Source of the DNA: Elusimicrobiota bacterium
GTDB taxonomy: Bacteria; Elusimicrobiota; Elusimicrobia; F11
Length of the DNA: 5,796 bases
Direction: 5' to 3'
NCBI GenBank assembly: GCA_022709485.1
Contig: JAKLIS010000108.1
Coordinates: 1 to 5,796, forward strand
The notes below the pieces were generated by a model, which did no database searches, was not told the DNA's origin, and worked only from the letters and a program-made list of their open reading frames with translations. Both the position numbers and the translations under genes were made by a program. Of this stretch, positions 1-5,608 are shown piece by piece (positions within the stretch are counted from its first letter, which is position 1; each line of letters opens with the position of its first letter).

Positions 1-800
1 TTATTTACAGGAAAGGGCCTGTTCTGGGAATCGATTTTACAGGGGGGACATCTCTTCAAGTGGGATTTCAAAAACTGCCTCCTATAGAAGATGTCCGAAG
101 TTCACTCAATAAAGACGGTTGGGGGAGCTTCACCCTTCAAAGCCAACCGGTGAATAATTCCATGATTATCCGGATCAAATCCGGGGCTGAAAAAGATAAG
201 AGCGATTTGGCGTCAAAACTGATCGCGACCTTAAATAAGGATTTTAGCGGAAACGTAAAAACCTTGCCTGAACGGGTTGAGTTCGTCGGCCCCGTCATTG
301 GAAAGAAATTGATTGTGGATACCCTGTGGGCCATTTTGGGATCCCTGGTGGGGATTGTCATTTACGTCGCGTTTCGGTTTAAGAAGATGATTTGGGGGAT
401 CGCAGGCGTGATCGCCTTGGCGCACGATGTATTTATCACCTTCGGCTTTTTGACACTCATGAAGACTGAGCTCACGATCGAGGTGGTGGCTGCCTTACTC
501 ACTTTGGCCGGGTATTCCATTAACGACACCATTGTTATATTTGATCGGATTCGGGAAAACATGACCTTGTCGAGGAAAGAGACTCCCCTTGAGATTTTTA
601 ACCGGAGCATCAACGAAACAATGGCCAGAACCATCAACACCTCTCTCACTGTTTTATTGGCGGCGGCGTGCTTGCTTATTTGGGGCGGAGAAACCATATT
701 CGCGTTTTCCTTGACCCTGACCTTTGGGTTGATTATAGGCTCTTATTCCACCATCGGCATCGCTTCAGCTCTCGTGTATCAGCTGGAATACAAAAAGTAA
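1..800 (+). CDS. secF: Protein translocase subunit SecF (5' truncated by window edge)
   Basis: SecF is an inner-membrane accessory subunit that works with SecD and SecYEG, using the proton motive force to help proteins across the membrane. Reading is open from base 3, giving 265 visible residues; SecF is usually about 300, so roughly the first 30 residues with transmembrane segment 1 are off the left edge. The signature GIDFTGG is at nt 27-47. The periplasmic P1 region follows, ending in VGPVIGKKL. Five hydrophobic segments lie at about nt 309-377, 384-461, 465-545, 627-683 and 696-773, matching TM2-TM6. The hallmark GYSINDTIVIFDRIREN is at nt 510-560, followed by the conserved SINETMARTINTS stretch and the GSYSTIGIAS segment of TM6. 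The GTG at nt 60 is internal and not the real start. SecD is normally the upstream neighbour but cannot be seen. Family identification is firm. Confidence 0.96.
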   Translation, partial: IYRKGPVLGIDFTGGTSLQVGFQKLPPIEDVRSSLNKDGWGSFTLQSQPVNNSMIIRIKSGAEKDKSDLASKLIATLNKDFSGNVKTLPERVEFVGPVIGKKLIVDTLWAILGSLVGIVIYVAFRFKKMIWGIAGVIALAHDVFITFGFLTLMKTELTIEVVAALLTLAGYSINDTIVIFDRIRENMTLSRKETPLEIFNRSINETMARTINTSLTVLLAAACLLIWGGETIFAFSLTLTFGLIIGSYSTIGIASALVYQLEYKK

Positions 801-827
801 AAGTTCAACTCGAAGCCGCATTCTCGA

Positions 828-857
828 TTGGCTCAATTCCGTTTCGATTATTAAAAT
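828..857 (+). promoter_or_regulatory. Candidate sigma70-type promoter upstream of the unknown gene
   Basis: TTGGCT (828-833) and TAAAAT (852-857) match the -35 and -10 consensus at 4/6 and 5/6 positions with an 18-nt spacer. Initiation would fall near base 864, just before the paired region that begins at 867. It lies right after the secF stop, where a separate transcription unit could begin. This is inference from consensus only; such matches occur by chance in AT-rich spacers. Confidence 0.3.
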
Positions 858-866
858 TATCGACGG

Positions 867-908
867 GACCGTTCTGTAACACGGTCGGGAATCTGTCTCA
901 TTACAGAA
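867..908 (+). promoter_or_regulatory. Candidate pseudoknotted 5' leader overlapping a ribosome binding site
   Basis: Two perfect inverted repeats interlock. GACCGT (867-872) pairs with ACGGTC (881-886), leaving an 8-nt loop. TTCTGTAA (872-879), which is almost all of that loop, is complementary to TTACAGAA (901-908). Pairing 874-879 with 901-906 while keeping the first stem gives an H-type pseudoknot with a 1-nt first loop, a 1-nt junction (880) and a 14-nt third loop (887-900). The second 3' strand runs into the AGAAGGG element (905-911) before ATG 918, so folding could limit ribosome access. If no pseudoknot forms, the two hairpins compete. There is no T-tract, so it does not look like an intrinsic terminator. 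I could not match it to a known riboswitch class. Confidence 0.35.
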
Positions 909-917
909 GGGATATTT

Positions 918-959
918 ATGGGGCTGGGTTCTCGCTCAAAAAAGGATCAATTCAGTTGA
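918..959 (+). CDS. Putative 13-residue leader peptide / upstream mini-ORF
   Basis: ATG 918 has a good upstream AGAAGGG (905-911) six bases away and opens a 13-codon ORF, MGLGSRSKKDQFS, ending at TGA 957-959. That stop overlaps TTG 956-958, the likely start of the 202-residue gene, in a TTGA arrangement typical of translational coupling. Reading it would open the preceding structure and deliver ribosomes to the downstream start. The ORF also carries A AAA AAG at 938-944, a classical -1 slippery heptamer. A -1 slip there would enter the downstream gene's frame and give a 215-residue product. The peptide has no recognisable attenuator codon run. It may instead be the displaced N-terminus of the downstream gene, or a chance ORF. 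Confidence 0.3.
   Translation: MGLGSRSKKDQFS
938..946 (+). promoter_or_regulatory. A-rich Shine-Dalgarno (AAAAAAGGA) that is also an A AAA AAG slippery site
   Basis: The run AAAAAAGGA ends 9 nt before TTG 956 and is a reasonable Shine-Dalgarno for that start; this is the main reason I chose TTG over the later GTG 998 and ATG 1019/1022. In the frame of the mini-ORF starting at 918 the same bases read tcA AAA AAG, the heptamer used for -1 frameshifting in E. coli dnaX and some IS3-family elements. No strong stem lies 5-9 nt downstream. The nearest, CAAGC/GCTTG at 979-991, is too far away for a standard stimulator. Confidence 0.4.
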
Positions 960-1564
960 AAGTAAAAAAGTTCCGCATCAAGCCGCGCTTGGGCATCGTG
1001 ACCAGAAATATCAGGTCAATGATGGGCGTTAAGCAATTGCCCGAAGACGTTGAAAACGCCATTTCACCAGAATCCACTTCTTTCATATCCCAAATTTCTC
1101 CCTTGGCGTTTTACTCCACTTGGACCGGAAGCAAGATTCCAGATTGTTTCGCATCACTTCTTAAAAAATCCGGTCCCAATAAACCGGTGGCGGTGTCGGC
1201 GGTCATCGCGACCATAGGGAGCGCCTCAGAAGAATCCATCTCCAGATTTTTGATGTCGGGTGAAACCAATAAATCTCAAATCTGGACGGCTTTAAGCGAA
1301 GATTCAGCGGATCTCTCGTTTAATTTTATTTTTAAGCTGCTCACAGAAGACGCGGAAAAAGACGACTGCGAAGTTCCTGAAGTGGTCATGATTTCTGAAG
1401 AACCGATTCTGGGAGAAGCGTTGGAACTTCTGGGAGCCGCGCGAGAAAATATCCGATTAGAGAATTCCCATTTAACTCCCCGTTTCACGCGGATAGGCTT
1501 GGCGGCATGGATTCCCGTATCAAAGAGAAAAGCCACCGCTCTCTTGGCTAAGAAAGCCGGCTAA
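956..1564 (+). CDS. Hypothetical soluble protein, 202 residues, function unknown
   Basis: I do not recognise this protein. From TTG 956 it begins MKVKKFRIKPRLGIV, a basic N-terminus, and runs 202 residues with no signal peptide and no membrane-length hydrophobic segment. Residues about 75-100 (PNKPVAVSAVIATIGSASEE) look like a small-residue-rich strand-loop-helix. Residues 113-150 are acidic (SEDSADL, LLTEDAEKDDCEV). A helical stretch at 148-166 (EEPILGEALELLGAAREN) leads into TPRFTRIGLAAWIP (174-187) and a basic tail, SKRKATALLAKKAG. Cysteines are at 64 and 138. The frame stays open upstream to base 668, but that part overlaps secF and has no plausible start between 801 and 955. Alternative starts are GTG 998, ATG 1019 (181 aa) and ATG 1022. 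The next gene begins 19 nt after its TAA, so it may share the LPS operon transcript. The long uninterrupted frame supports it being real; its role is open. Confidence 0.65.
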   Translation: MKVKKFRIKPRLGIVTRNIRSMMGVKQLPEDVENAISPESTSFISQISPLAFYSTWTGSKIPDCFASLLKKSGPNKPVAVSAVIATIGSASEESISRFLMSGETNKSQIWTALSEDSADLSFNFIFKLLTEDAEKDDCEVPEVVMISEEPILGEALELLGAARENIRLENSHLTPRFTRIGLAAWIPVSKRKATALLAKKAG

Positions 1565-1583
1565 TCTCCGTCCTTTTTCAAAT

Positions 1584-3509
1584 ATGATTCCTCAGTTGGT
1601 CTCATTCATCGGGGCCTTTTATTTACGCCTGGTCGGGAACACGTCATTTATTCAAAATGTGGACGATCCGGCCTTTAAAGCATTCCGGCGTGATAGAAAA
1701 CCCGTCATTTACGCCCTTTGGCACAATAATCAGGTGGCCTTGGCTTGCGCCCACCGCGGGGAAAAGGTCCATGTCATCGTGAGCAAAAGCAAAGACGGCG
1801 AATACATCGCCCGGGTCATGGAGCGTCTTGGGCTTATTCCCGTTCGAGGATCCTCTAGCCGGGGGGGAGAACAAGCGCTTCGGGAAATTATGGGGGTCTT
1901 AGAAAAAGGCGGCCAAGCGGGTTTTACTCCGGATGGACCGAAAGGTCCGGTGCAATCCATCCAGCAGGGAGTCATTTGGGCGGCTCAAAACACGGGGGTC
2001 CCGGTGGTGGCAGTGGGGGCCGCGTCCCGCCGCCAAATGGTTTTTAACTCTTGGGATAAATTTAAAGTGCCGCTTCCTTTCAGCCACCTCGTCATTTCCC
2101 ACGAAAAACCTTTTTTCATCTCACCTGATGAAAAGCCTGATAAAGCCGAAGAAAAAGTGAGGAGCGCTCTTAACCGGGCTCAAATAACCGCCGACGAGGA
2201 AATCAAAAAATCTAAAGGATGGAGGTTTATCATGACGGGACGGATAATCCTTTGGATATACAAAGGTCTTTCCGGAATCTTGAGCCCTCTCATATTGCTT
2301 TATTGTTTTCTGAAATTTGGTTTTAGAAGATCCCTTCGAGACATGAGTGAGCGTTGGGGACGAGGAAATTTTTTCCCTCCGGCGAATTTTCCGCGTGTCT
2401 GGTTTCATGCGGCTTCCGTCGGAGAATGGCGTGCGCTTCATCCTATTTTAAAGGAATTTATGGCGCAAAAGGGTCTTGAAATGGTGGTGACCGTGACCAC
2501 CGCGACGGCCAAAAAATTGGTTTTGGCCGAGGCGCCGGGCGTTTTTGTGAAGCTTCTCCCGCTGGATTTTGGCTGGCTTTTAAACCGATGGATTCGGCAA
2601 TTGAATCCGCACAGTTTTTGCGTCATTGAATCGGAATTGTGGCCGAATTTAATCGACACGGTGTCCCGGCTTCATATTCCTGGGTTTATCTTAAACGGGC
2701 GGCTGTCACAGAAAAGTTTTATGAAATGGAGAAAATTTTCCCCCTTGGTTTCTCAAGAACTCCGGTATTTTTCTCATCTTTATGTTCGCACCGAGCGCGA
2801 TCGTATTTATTTTTCAGGTTTGGGAGCTAGAGAAAACGACGTGGAAGTATTGGGGAATTCCAAGGCGGACAATTTGATAATACTATCTCCGGAACAAAAA
2901 ACCGAAAAAAGAAAATCGTTTCTCGGCGATTGGAGCGGAGTGTGTGTGATTGGGGTGAGCACCTGGCCGGGGGAAGAAGAACTTATTTTGAAATTATTGG
3001 ACAACCCGGCGCATCAGAATGTTCGTATTATTCTGGTCCCTCGGAAAATGGCCCGAATAAATGAAATCTTAAACCGGCTTAATTCGAAAAATCTTACCTC
3101 GCAACTTTTTAGTGACGTGAAAAAAGGGCGGAAGTGGGAGAGCCAAATTTTATTGGTGGACACGTTTGGGGATATGAGAGAATTGTGCGCGGTCGCTGAT
3201 ATGGCCTTCGTTGGCGGATCCATTTATCCCAAGGGGGGGCAAAATCCGCTGGAGCCGGCGGCGGCCAGGCTGGCCTTGGTGTTTGGACCCTCCATGGAGA
3301 ATTTTGAAGATGAGTCCCGGGGACTGCTCCAGTCGGCGGGAGCTCTCCAGGGTGATGGCGCCGAATCGGTGGCCGTTTTTCTCAATCAACTTATTAGCGA
3401 CAGATCCCTCCGGGAAAAAATGGGGGCCAGCGCGGCGGAAGAACTCGGGCGGCGCCAGGGTGTGGCTAAGAAGATTGTGGAAAAATTACGCATTCAATTG
3501 GATGTTTAA
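1584..3509 (+). CDS. waaA: Fusion: DUF374 lysophospholipid acyltransferase domain + Kdo transferase (WaaA/KdtA)
   Basis: One 641-residue ORF carries two enzymes. Residues 1-205 are a DUF374-type acyltransferase: ALWHNN (44-49), VSKSKDGE (66-73), PVRGSSSRGG (86-95), FTPDGPKGP (114-122) and the NSWDKFKVPLPFS segment (155-167). No HX4D box is seen; this family keeps only the WH part. Residues 217-641 are a complete Kdo transferase of 425 residues, the length of E. coli WaaA, which moves Kdo from CMP-Kdo to lipid A precursor at the inner membrane. It has an N-terminal hydrophobic anchor (219-245), HAASVGE (275-281, with the presumed catalytic base E281), ESELWPN (349-355), NGRLS (371-375), STWPGEEE (459-466), LVPRK (484-488), DTFGDM (526-531), AFVGGS (541-546) and GGQNPLEPAA (551-560). 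The usual separate gene boundary is missing, but an RBS and ATG sit at the junction (2221-2234). The ORF's own start, ATG 1584, follows a pyrimidine-rich spacer with no Shine-Dalgarno. Whether both functions come from one polypeptide, from two, or from a mix is not settled by sequence. Confidence 0.93.
   Translation: MIPQLVSFIGAFYLRLVGNTSFIQNVDDPAFKAFRRDRKPVIYALWHNNQVALACAHRGEKVHVIVSKSKDGEYIARVMERLGLIPVRGSSSRGGEQALREIMGVLEKGGQAGFTPDGPKGPVQSIQQGVIWAAQNTGVPVVAVGAASRRQMVFNSWDKFKVPLPFSHLVISHEKPFFISPDEKPDKAEEKVRSALNRAQITADEEIKKSKGWRFIMTGRIILWIYKGLSGILSPLILLYCFLKFGFRRSLRDMSERWGRGNFFPPANFPRVWFHAASVGEWRALHPILKEFMAQKGLEMVVTVTTATAKKLVLAEAPGVFVKLLPLDFGWLLNRWIRQLNPHSFCVIESELWPNLIDTVSRLHIPGFILNGRLSQKSFMKWRKFSPLVSQELRYFSHLYVRTERDRIYFSGLGARENDVEVLGNSKADNLIILSPEQKTEKRKSFLGDWSGVCVIGVSTWPGEEELILKLLDNPAHQNVRIILVPRKMARINEILNRLNSKNLTSQLFSDVKKGRKWESQILLVDTFGDMRELCAVADMAFVGGSIYPKGGQNPLEPAAARLALVFGPSMENFEDESRGLLQSAGALQGDGAESVAVFLNQLISDRSLREKMGASAAEELGRRQGVAKKIVEKLRIQLDV
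2221..2234 (+). promoter_or_regulatory. Internal ribosome binding site and ATG for a stand-alone WaaA
   Basis: GGAGG (2221-2225) lies 6 nt before ATG 2232, in frame within the fused ORF and exactly where a normal WaaA begins (residue 217). It is the strongest Shine-Dalgarno in the window. Initiation here would make a 425-residue Kdo transferase. In the +1 frame the same ATGA contains TGA 2233-2235, so an acyltransferase gene read in that frame would end in a 4-nt overlap with waaA. A single-base change upstream would restore two ordinary coupled genes. Confidence 0.6.
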
Positions 3510-3514
3510 GAGGA
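3508..3514 (+). promoter_or_regulatory. Ribosome binding site of the GT9 gene
   Basis: AAGAGGA starts in the TAA stop of the waaA ORF and ends 10 nt before ATG 3525, so the stop of one gene and the ribosome landing site of the next overlap. This supports ATG 3525 as the start and suggests coupled translation. Confidence 0.5.
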
Positions 3515-3524
3515 TATTGAGGAA

Positions 3525-4532
3525 ATGAAAATTTTGGTGATCCGGTTCTCGAGTTTGGGCGACGTGGTCCTTGGCACCGTTATTTTTCCAAACTTAAAAG
3601 CATTTTGGCCCCAGGCGGAGGTTTCTGTTCTCACCAAAAAAGAGTTCGCGGGCGTTTTCGATGGAAACCCTCATGTCAATCATGTGTGGATTTTTGACCC
3701 CGAAAAACAGACGTTTTCCGCTTTGGCCAAAGAGCTGCGGGAACAAGGTTTTGATGTGGTTTTTGATCTCCATGGGAATCCTCGTTCTTTTTACATCCGG
3801 CTTTTGACGGGGGCCCGACGGGTCATTAAAGTTAAGAAAAATTCGCTGGAGAGAAGATTTTTGGTCTGGTTAAAAGCGCCTTCAAAAAAATTAAAAAAAT
3901 CCGTGAGAGAGAGAATATTGGATTGCTTGGCCCCTCTCGAAATTCCTCAGGTGAACGGGGAAACCCAATTGTATCCTCAAAATCCTGAACGGATTTTGAC
4001 GGTCTTTTCCCTTTCGCCGGATCAAATCCTTTTGGGGCTGGCCCCAGGCGCGAAACATGCCACAAAGCGCTGGCCGGTGGAAAAATTTGCCGAGGTGGCC
4101 AACCTTTTAGGGAAAAAACCCAATGTGGTGACGGTTCTATTGGGGAGCCAGGGGGACCAGCTTGTTTCTCAAAAACTTTTGGCGCAATTGACGGTGCCTT
4201 TTCGCGATCTGACTGGCTGGACCAGTATCCCTGAACTTATCGCCGTGACGTCTCGTCTTTCGCTTCTCGTCACAAACGACTCGGGAATTTTGCATATAGG
4301 TGAGGCTCTTAAAATTCCCACCGTCGCTATTTTCGGTCCCACCGTGAAAGAATTTGGTTTTTCTCCCTATCGCTCCGAAAGCCGGCTCATTGAAGCGGAT
4401 GGTTTAAAATGCCGTCCATGTTCTCTGCATGGCACAGAAATCTGTCCTTTAAATCACTTTCACTGCATGGCGGACATTCAGCCGGAAGCGGTTGTCAAAG
4501 CCGGGTTAGAGGTGGCCCCCGTGTTCAAATGA
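3525..4532 (+). CDS. GT9-family heptosyltransferase (WaaC/WaaF-like)
   Basis: This 335-residue cytoplasmic, membrane-associated enzyme is expected to transfer heptose from an ADP-heptose donor to the Kdo or heptose of the LPS inner core. The family's usual length is about 320-350. N-terminal RFSSLGDVVL (7-16) places an aspartate at residue 13, the position of the catalytic aspartate in E. coli WaaC. The central DLHGNPRS (81-88) is a typical acceptor-domain segment. The C-terminal donor domain shows GLAPGAKHATKRWP (171-184), LLGSQGD (205-211), DLTGWTSIPEL (228-238), TNDSGILH (250-257) and IFGPT (269-273). A four-cysteine segment, C296-x2-C299 then C307 and C314, near the C-terminus is common in GT9 proteins. 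A lysine-rich linker (120-125) is encoded by two A7 tracts that keep frame. The start is 15 nt after the waaA stop, and its TGA overlaps the next ATG. I cannot tell from sequence which heptose (I, II or other) it adds. Confidence 0.92.
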   Translation: MKILVIRFSSLGDVVLGTVIFPNLKAFWPQAEVSVLTKKEFAGVFDGNPHVNHVWIFDPEKQTFSALAKELREQGFDVVFDLHGNPRSFYIRLLTGARRVIKVKKNSLERRFLVWLKAPSKKLKKSVRERILDCLAPLEIPQVNGETQLYPQNPERILTVFSLSPDQILLGLAPGAKHATKRWPVEKFAEVANLLGKKPNVVTVLLGSQGDQLVSQKLLAQLTVPFRDLTGWTSIPELIAVTSRLSLLVTNDSGILHIGEALKIPTVAIFGPTVKEFGFSPYRSESRLIEADGLKCRPCSLHGTEICPLNHFHCMADIQPEAVVKAGLEVAPVFK

Positions 4533-5608
4533 GAATTCTTCATTTAATCGATGAGAGATGGGATTCTGGCCTGACCCATTACGCGTTGCGGATCGCTCTC
4601 CTTCTTCAAAAGTTCGGAGACGTGGTATGCGTGGGGGTGCTGCCTGGCAAAAAACCTGAAGCCTTGGCCAAAGAAATGGGGTTAGACACCACGCCCATCG
4701 ACTCCTTCTCCTCTTTGAGAAAATATCTTTACAAAAGAGAATTTGATCTCATCAATGTCCATACCGGTAAAACTCATACATGGGCCGTGTTATCTCAACT
4801 TCTTAAAAAACCCCCATACCGAATTCCGATTGTCCGGACCCGGGGAGACGCTCGCATTTTGAAAGTTAATCTATTGTTTAAATGGATTTATTCTCGAACC
4901 GCCGCCGTCATAGCTGCGTCGGATCACATTCGGAAACAATATGAAATGGGATTTGGGTTCAATGAGGAATCCGCTCGAACCATATATCCGTCCGTTGAAT
5001 GCGACGACGCGCCCACGCTTCCGCCAAAAAATATCGTTGGAATTTTAGGACGGTTGGATCCCGTTAAAGGCCATGTGACGTTCTTGGAAGCCGCGGCCCA
5101 GGTTCTCAAGGAAAAAAGCGATGTTGAGTTTTTAGTGGGAGGCGGCGAAGCCAATATCTCTTATGAAACATTGAAAGAATTTGCCCGCCAGTGGGGTATC
5201 GATGAAAAAGTGAAGTTTTTGGGCTATCAAGAAACCGCCTTGGGGTTTATGCGCCGGTGTTCGATGGGTGTCATCGCTTCCGTCGGCAGCGAGGAAGTGT
5301 CCCGTGTCTGCTTGGAATGGATGGGGGTGGGCCGCGCGGTTGTTGGAACATTGGTGGGCTGCATTGCCGAATTAATTGAACCATTTGAGACCGGAATTCT
5401 TATCCCGCCGGCCGATTCTTCGGCCATGGCCCGGGCCATTCTCGATCTCTTAAATGAACCGGATTTGAATCGGAAATTGGGCGTAAACGCCCACCGGATC
5501 GCCAAAACCCAGTTCAGTGACCAAGTTTTCTTAGACAAAACCAAACGACTCTACGCTTGGGCTAGTGAACATTTCCCTCATGAACGCGCTCCGAATCGCC
5601 CACGTTGA
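4529..5608 (+). CDS. GT4-family glycosyltransferase, LPS core type
   Basis: This 359-residue GT-B fold enzyme belongs to the GT4 (glycosyltransferase group 1) family and probably adds a sugar to the growing LPS core from a nucleotide-sugar donor on the cytoplasmic face. The N-terminal Rossmann half begins MRILHLIDERWDSGLTHYAL and contains NVHTGKTH (76-83) and RTRGDAR (103-109). The C-terminal donor half has GILGRLDPVKGH (171-182), FLVGGGE (201-207), VKFLGYQE (228-235) and an EX7E element at E255/E263, followed by GVGRAVVGT. The glycine-rich GG of many GT4 N-termini is replaced by SG (13-14). ATG 4529 is preferred because it overlaps the upstream TGA (ATGA) and the protein then starts at the first strand; the 40 codons open upstream lie inside the GT9 gene and have no family features. 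The sugar specificity is unknown. Confidence 0.9.
   Translation: MRILHLIDERWDSGLTHYALRIALLLQKFGDVVCVGVLPGKKPEALAKEMGLDTTPIDSFSSLRKYLYKREFDLINVHTGKTHTWAVLSQLLKKPPYRIPIVRTRGDARILKVNLLFKWIYSRTAAVIAASDHIRKQYEMGFGFNEESARTIYPSVECDDAPTLPPKNIVGILGRLDPVKGHVTFLEAAAQVLKEKSDVEFLVGGGEANISYETLKEFARQWGIDEKVKFLGYQETALGFMRRCSMGVIASVGSEEVSRVCLEWMGVGRAVVGTLVGCIAELIEPFETGILIPPADSSAMARAILDLLNEPDLNRKLGVNAHRIAKTQFSDQVFLDKTKRLYAWASEHFPHERAPNRPR

Noticed and set aside
137..697. Several minus-strand ORFs of 64-111 codons opposite secF
   Set aside because: They mirror conserved secF codons, lack RBS support and show no family features; the same applies to the other minus-strand ORFs across the window.
668..955. Upstream extension of the unknown gene to an ATG at 668 inside secF
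   Set aside because: It would overlap 133 nt of well-conserved secF coding sequence, its translation there looks like an out-of-frame shadow, and no start or RBS supports it between 801 and 955.
979..991. CAAGC-CGC-GCTTG hairpin as a frameshift stimulator
   Set aside because: It begins 34 nt after the slippery heptamer, far beyond the usual 5-9 nt spacing, and is only 5 bp long.
1544..1578. Possible intrinsic terminator (TTGGCT/AGCCGG stem, then TTTTT) after the unknown gene
   Set aside because: The stem needs two G-T pairs and the T-run is about 14 nt beyond it, so it does not have terminator geometry.
1935..1948. Perfect GGACC-GAAA-GGTCC hairpin with a GNRA loop
   Set aside because: It encodes the conserved DGPKGP motif of the acyltransferase domain, so the symmetry is most simply a codon coincidence.
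3211..3528. 105-codon + strand ORF overlapping the end of waaA
   Set aside because: It lies almost wholly inside conserved WaaA coding sequence in another frame, is rich in Trp, Arg and Pro as shadow frames are, and has no recognisable domain.
4409..4528. Forty-codon N-terminal extension of the first GT4 gene
   Set aside because: It lies in the conserved cysteine-rich end of the GT9 gene, has no family similarity, and the ATGA overlap at 4529 gives a natural GT4 N-terminus.
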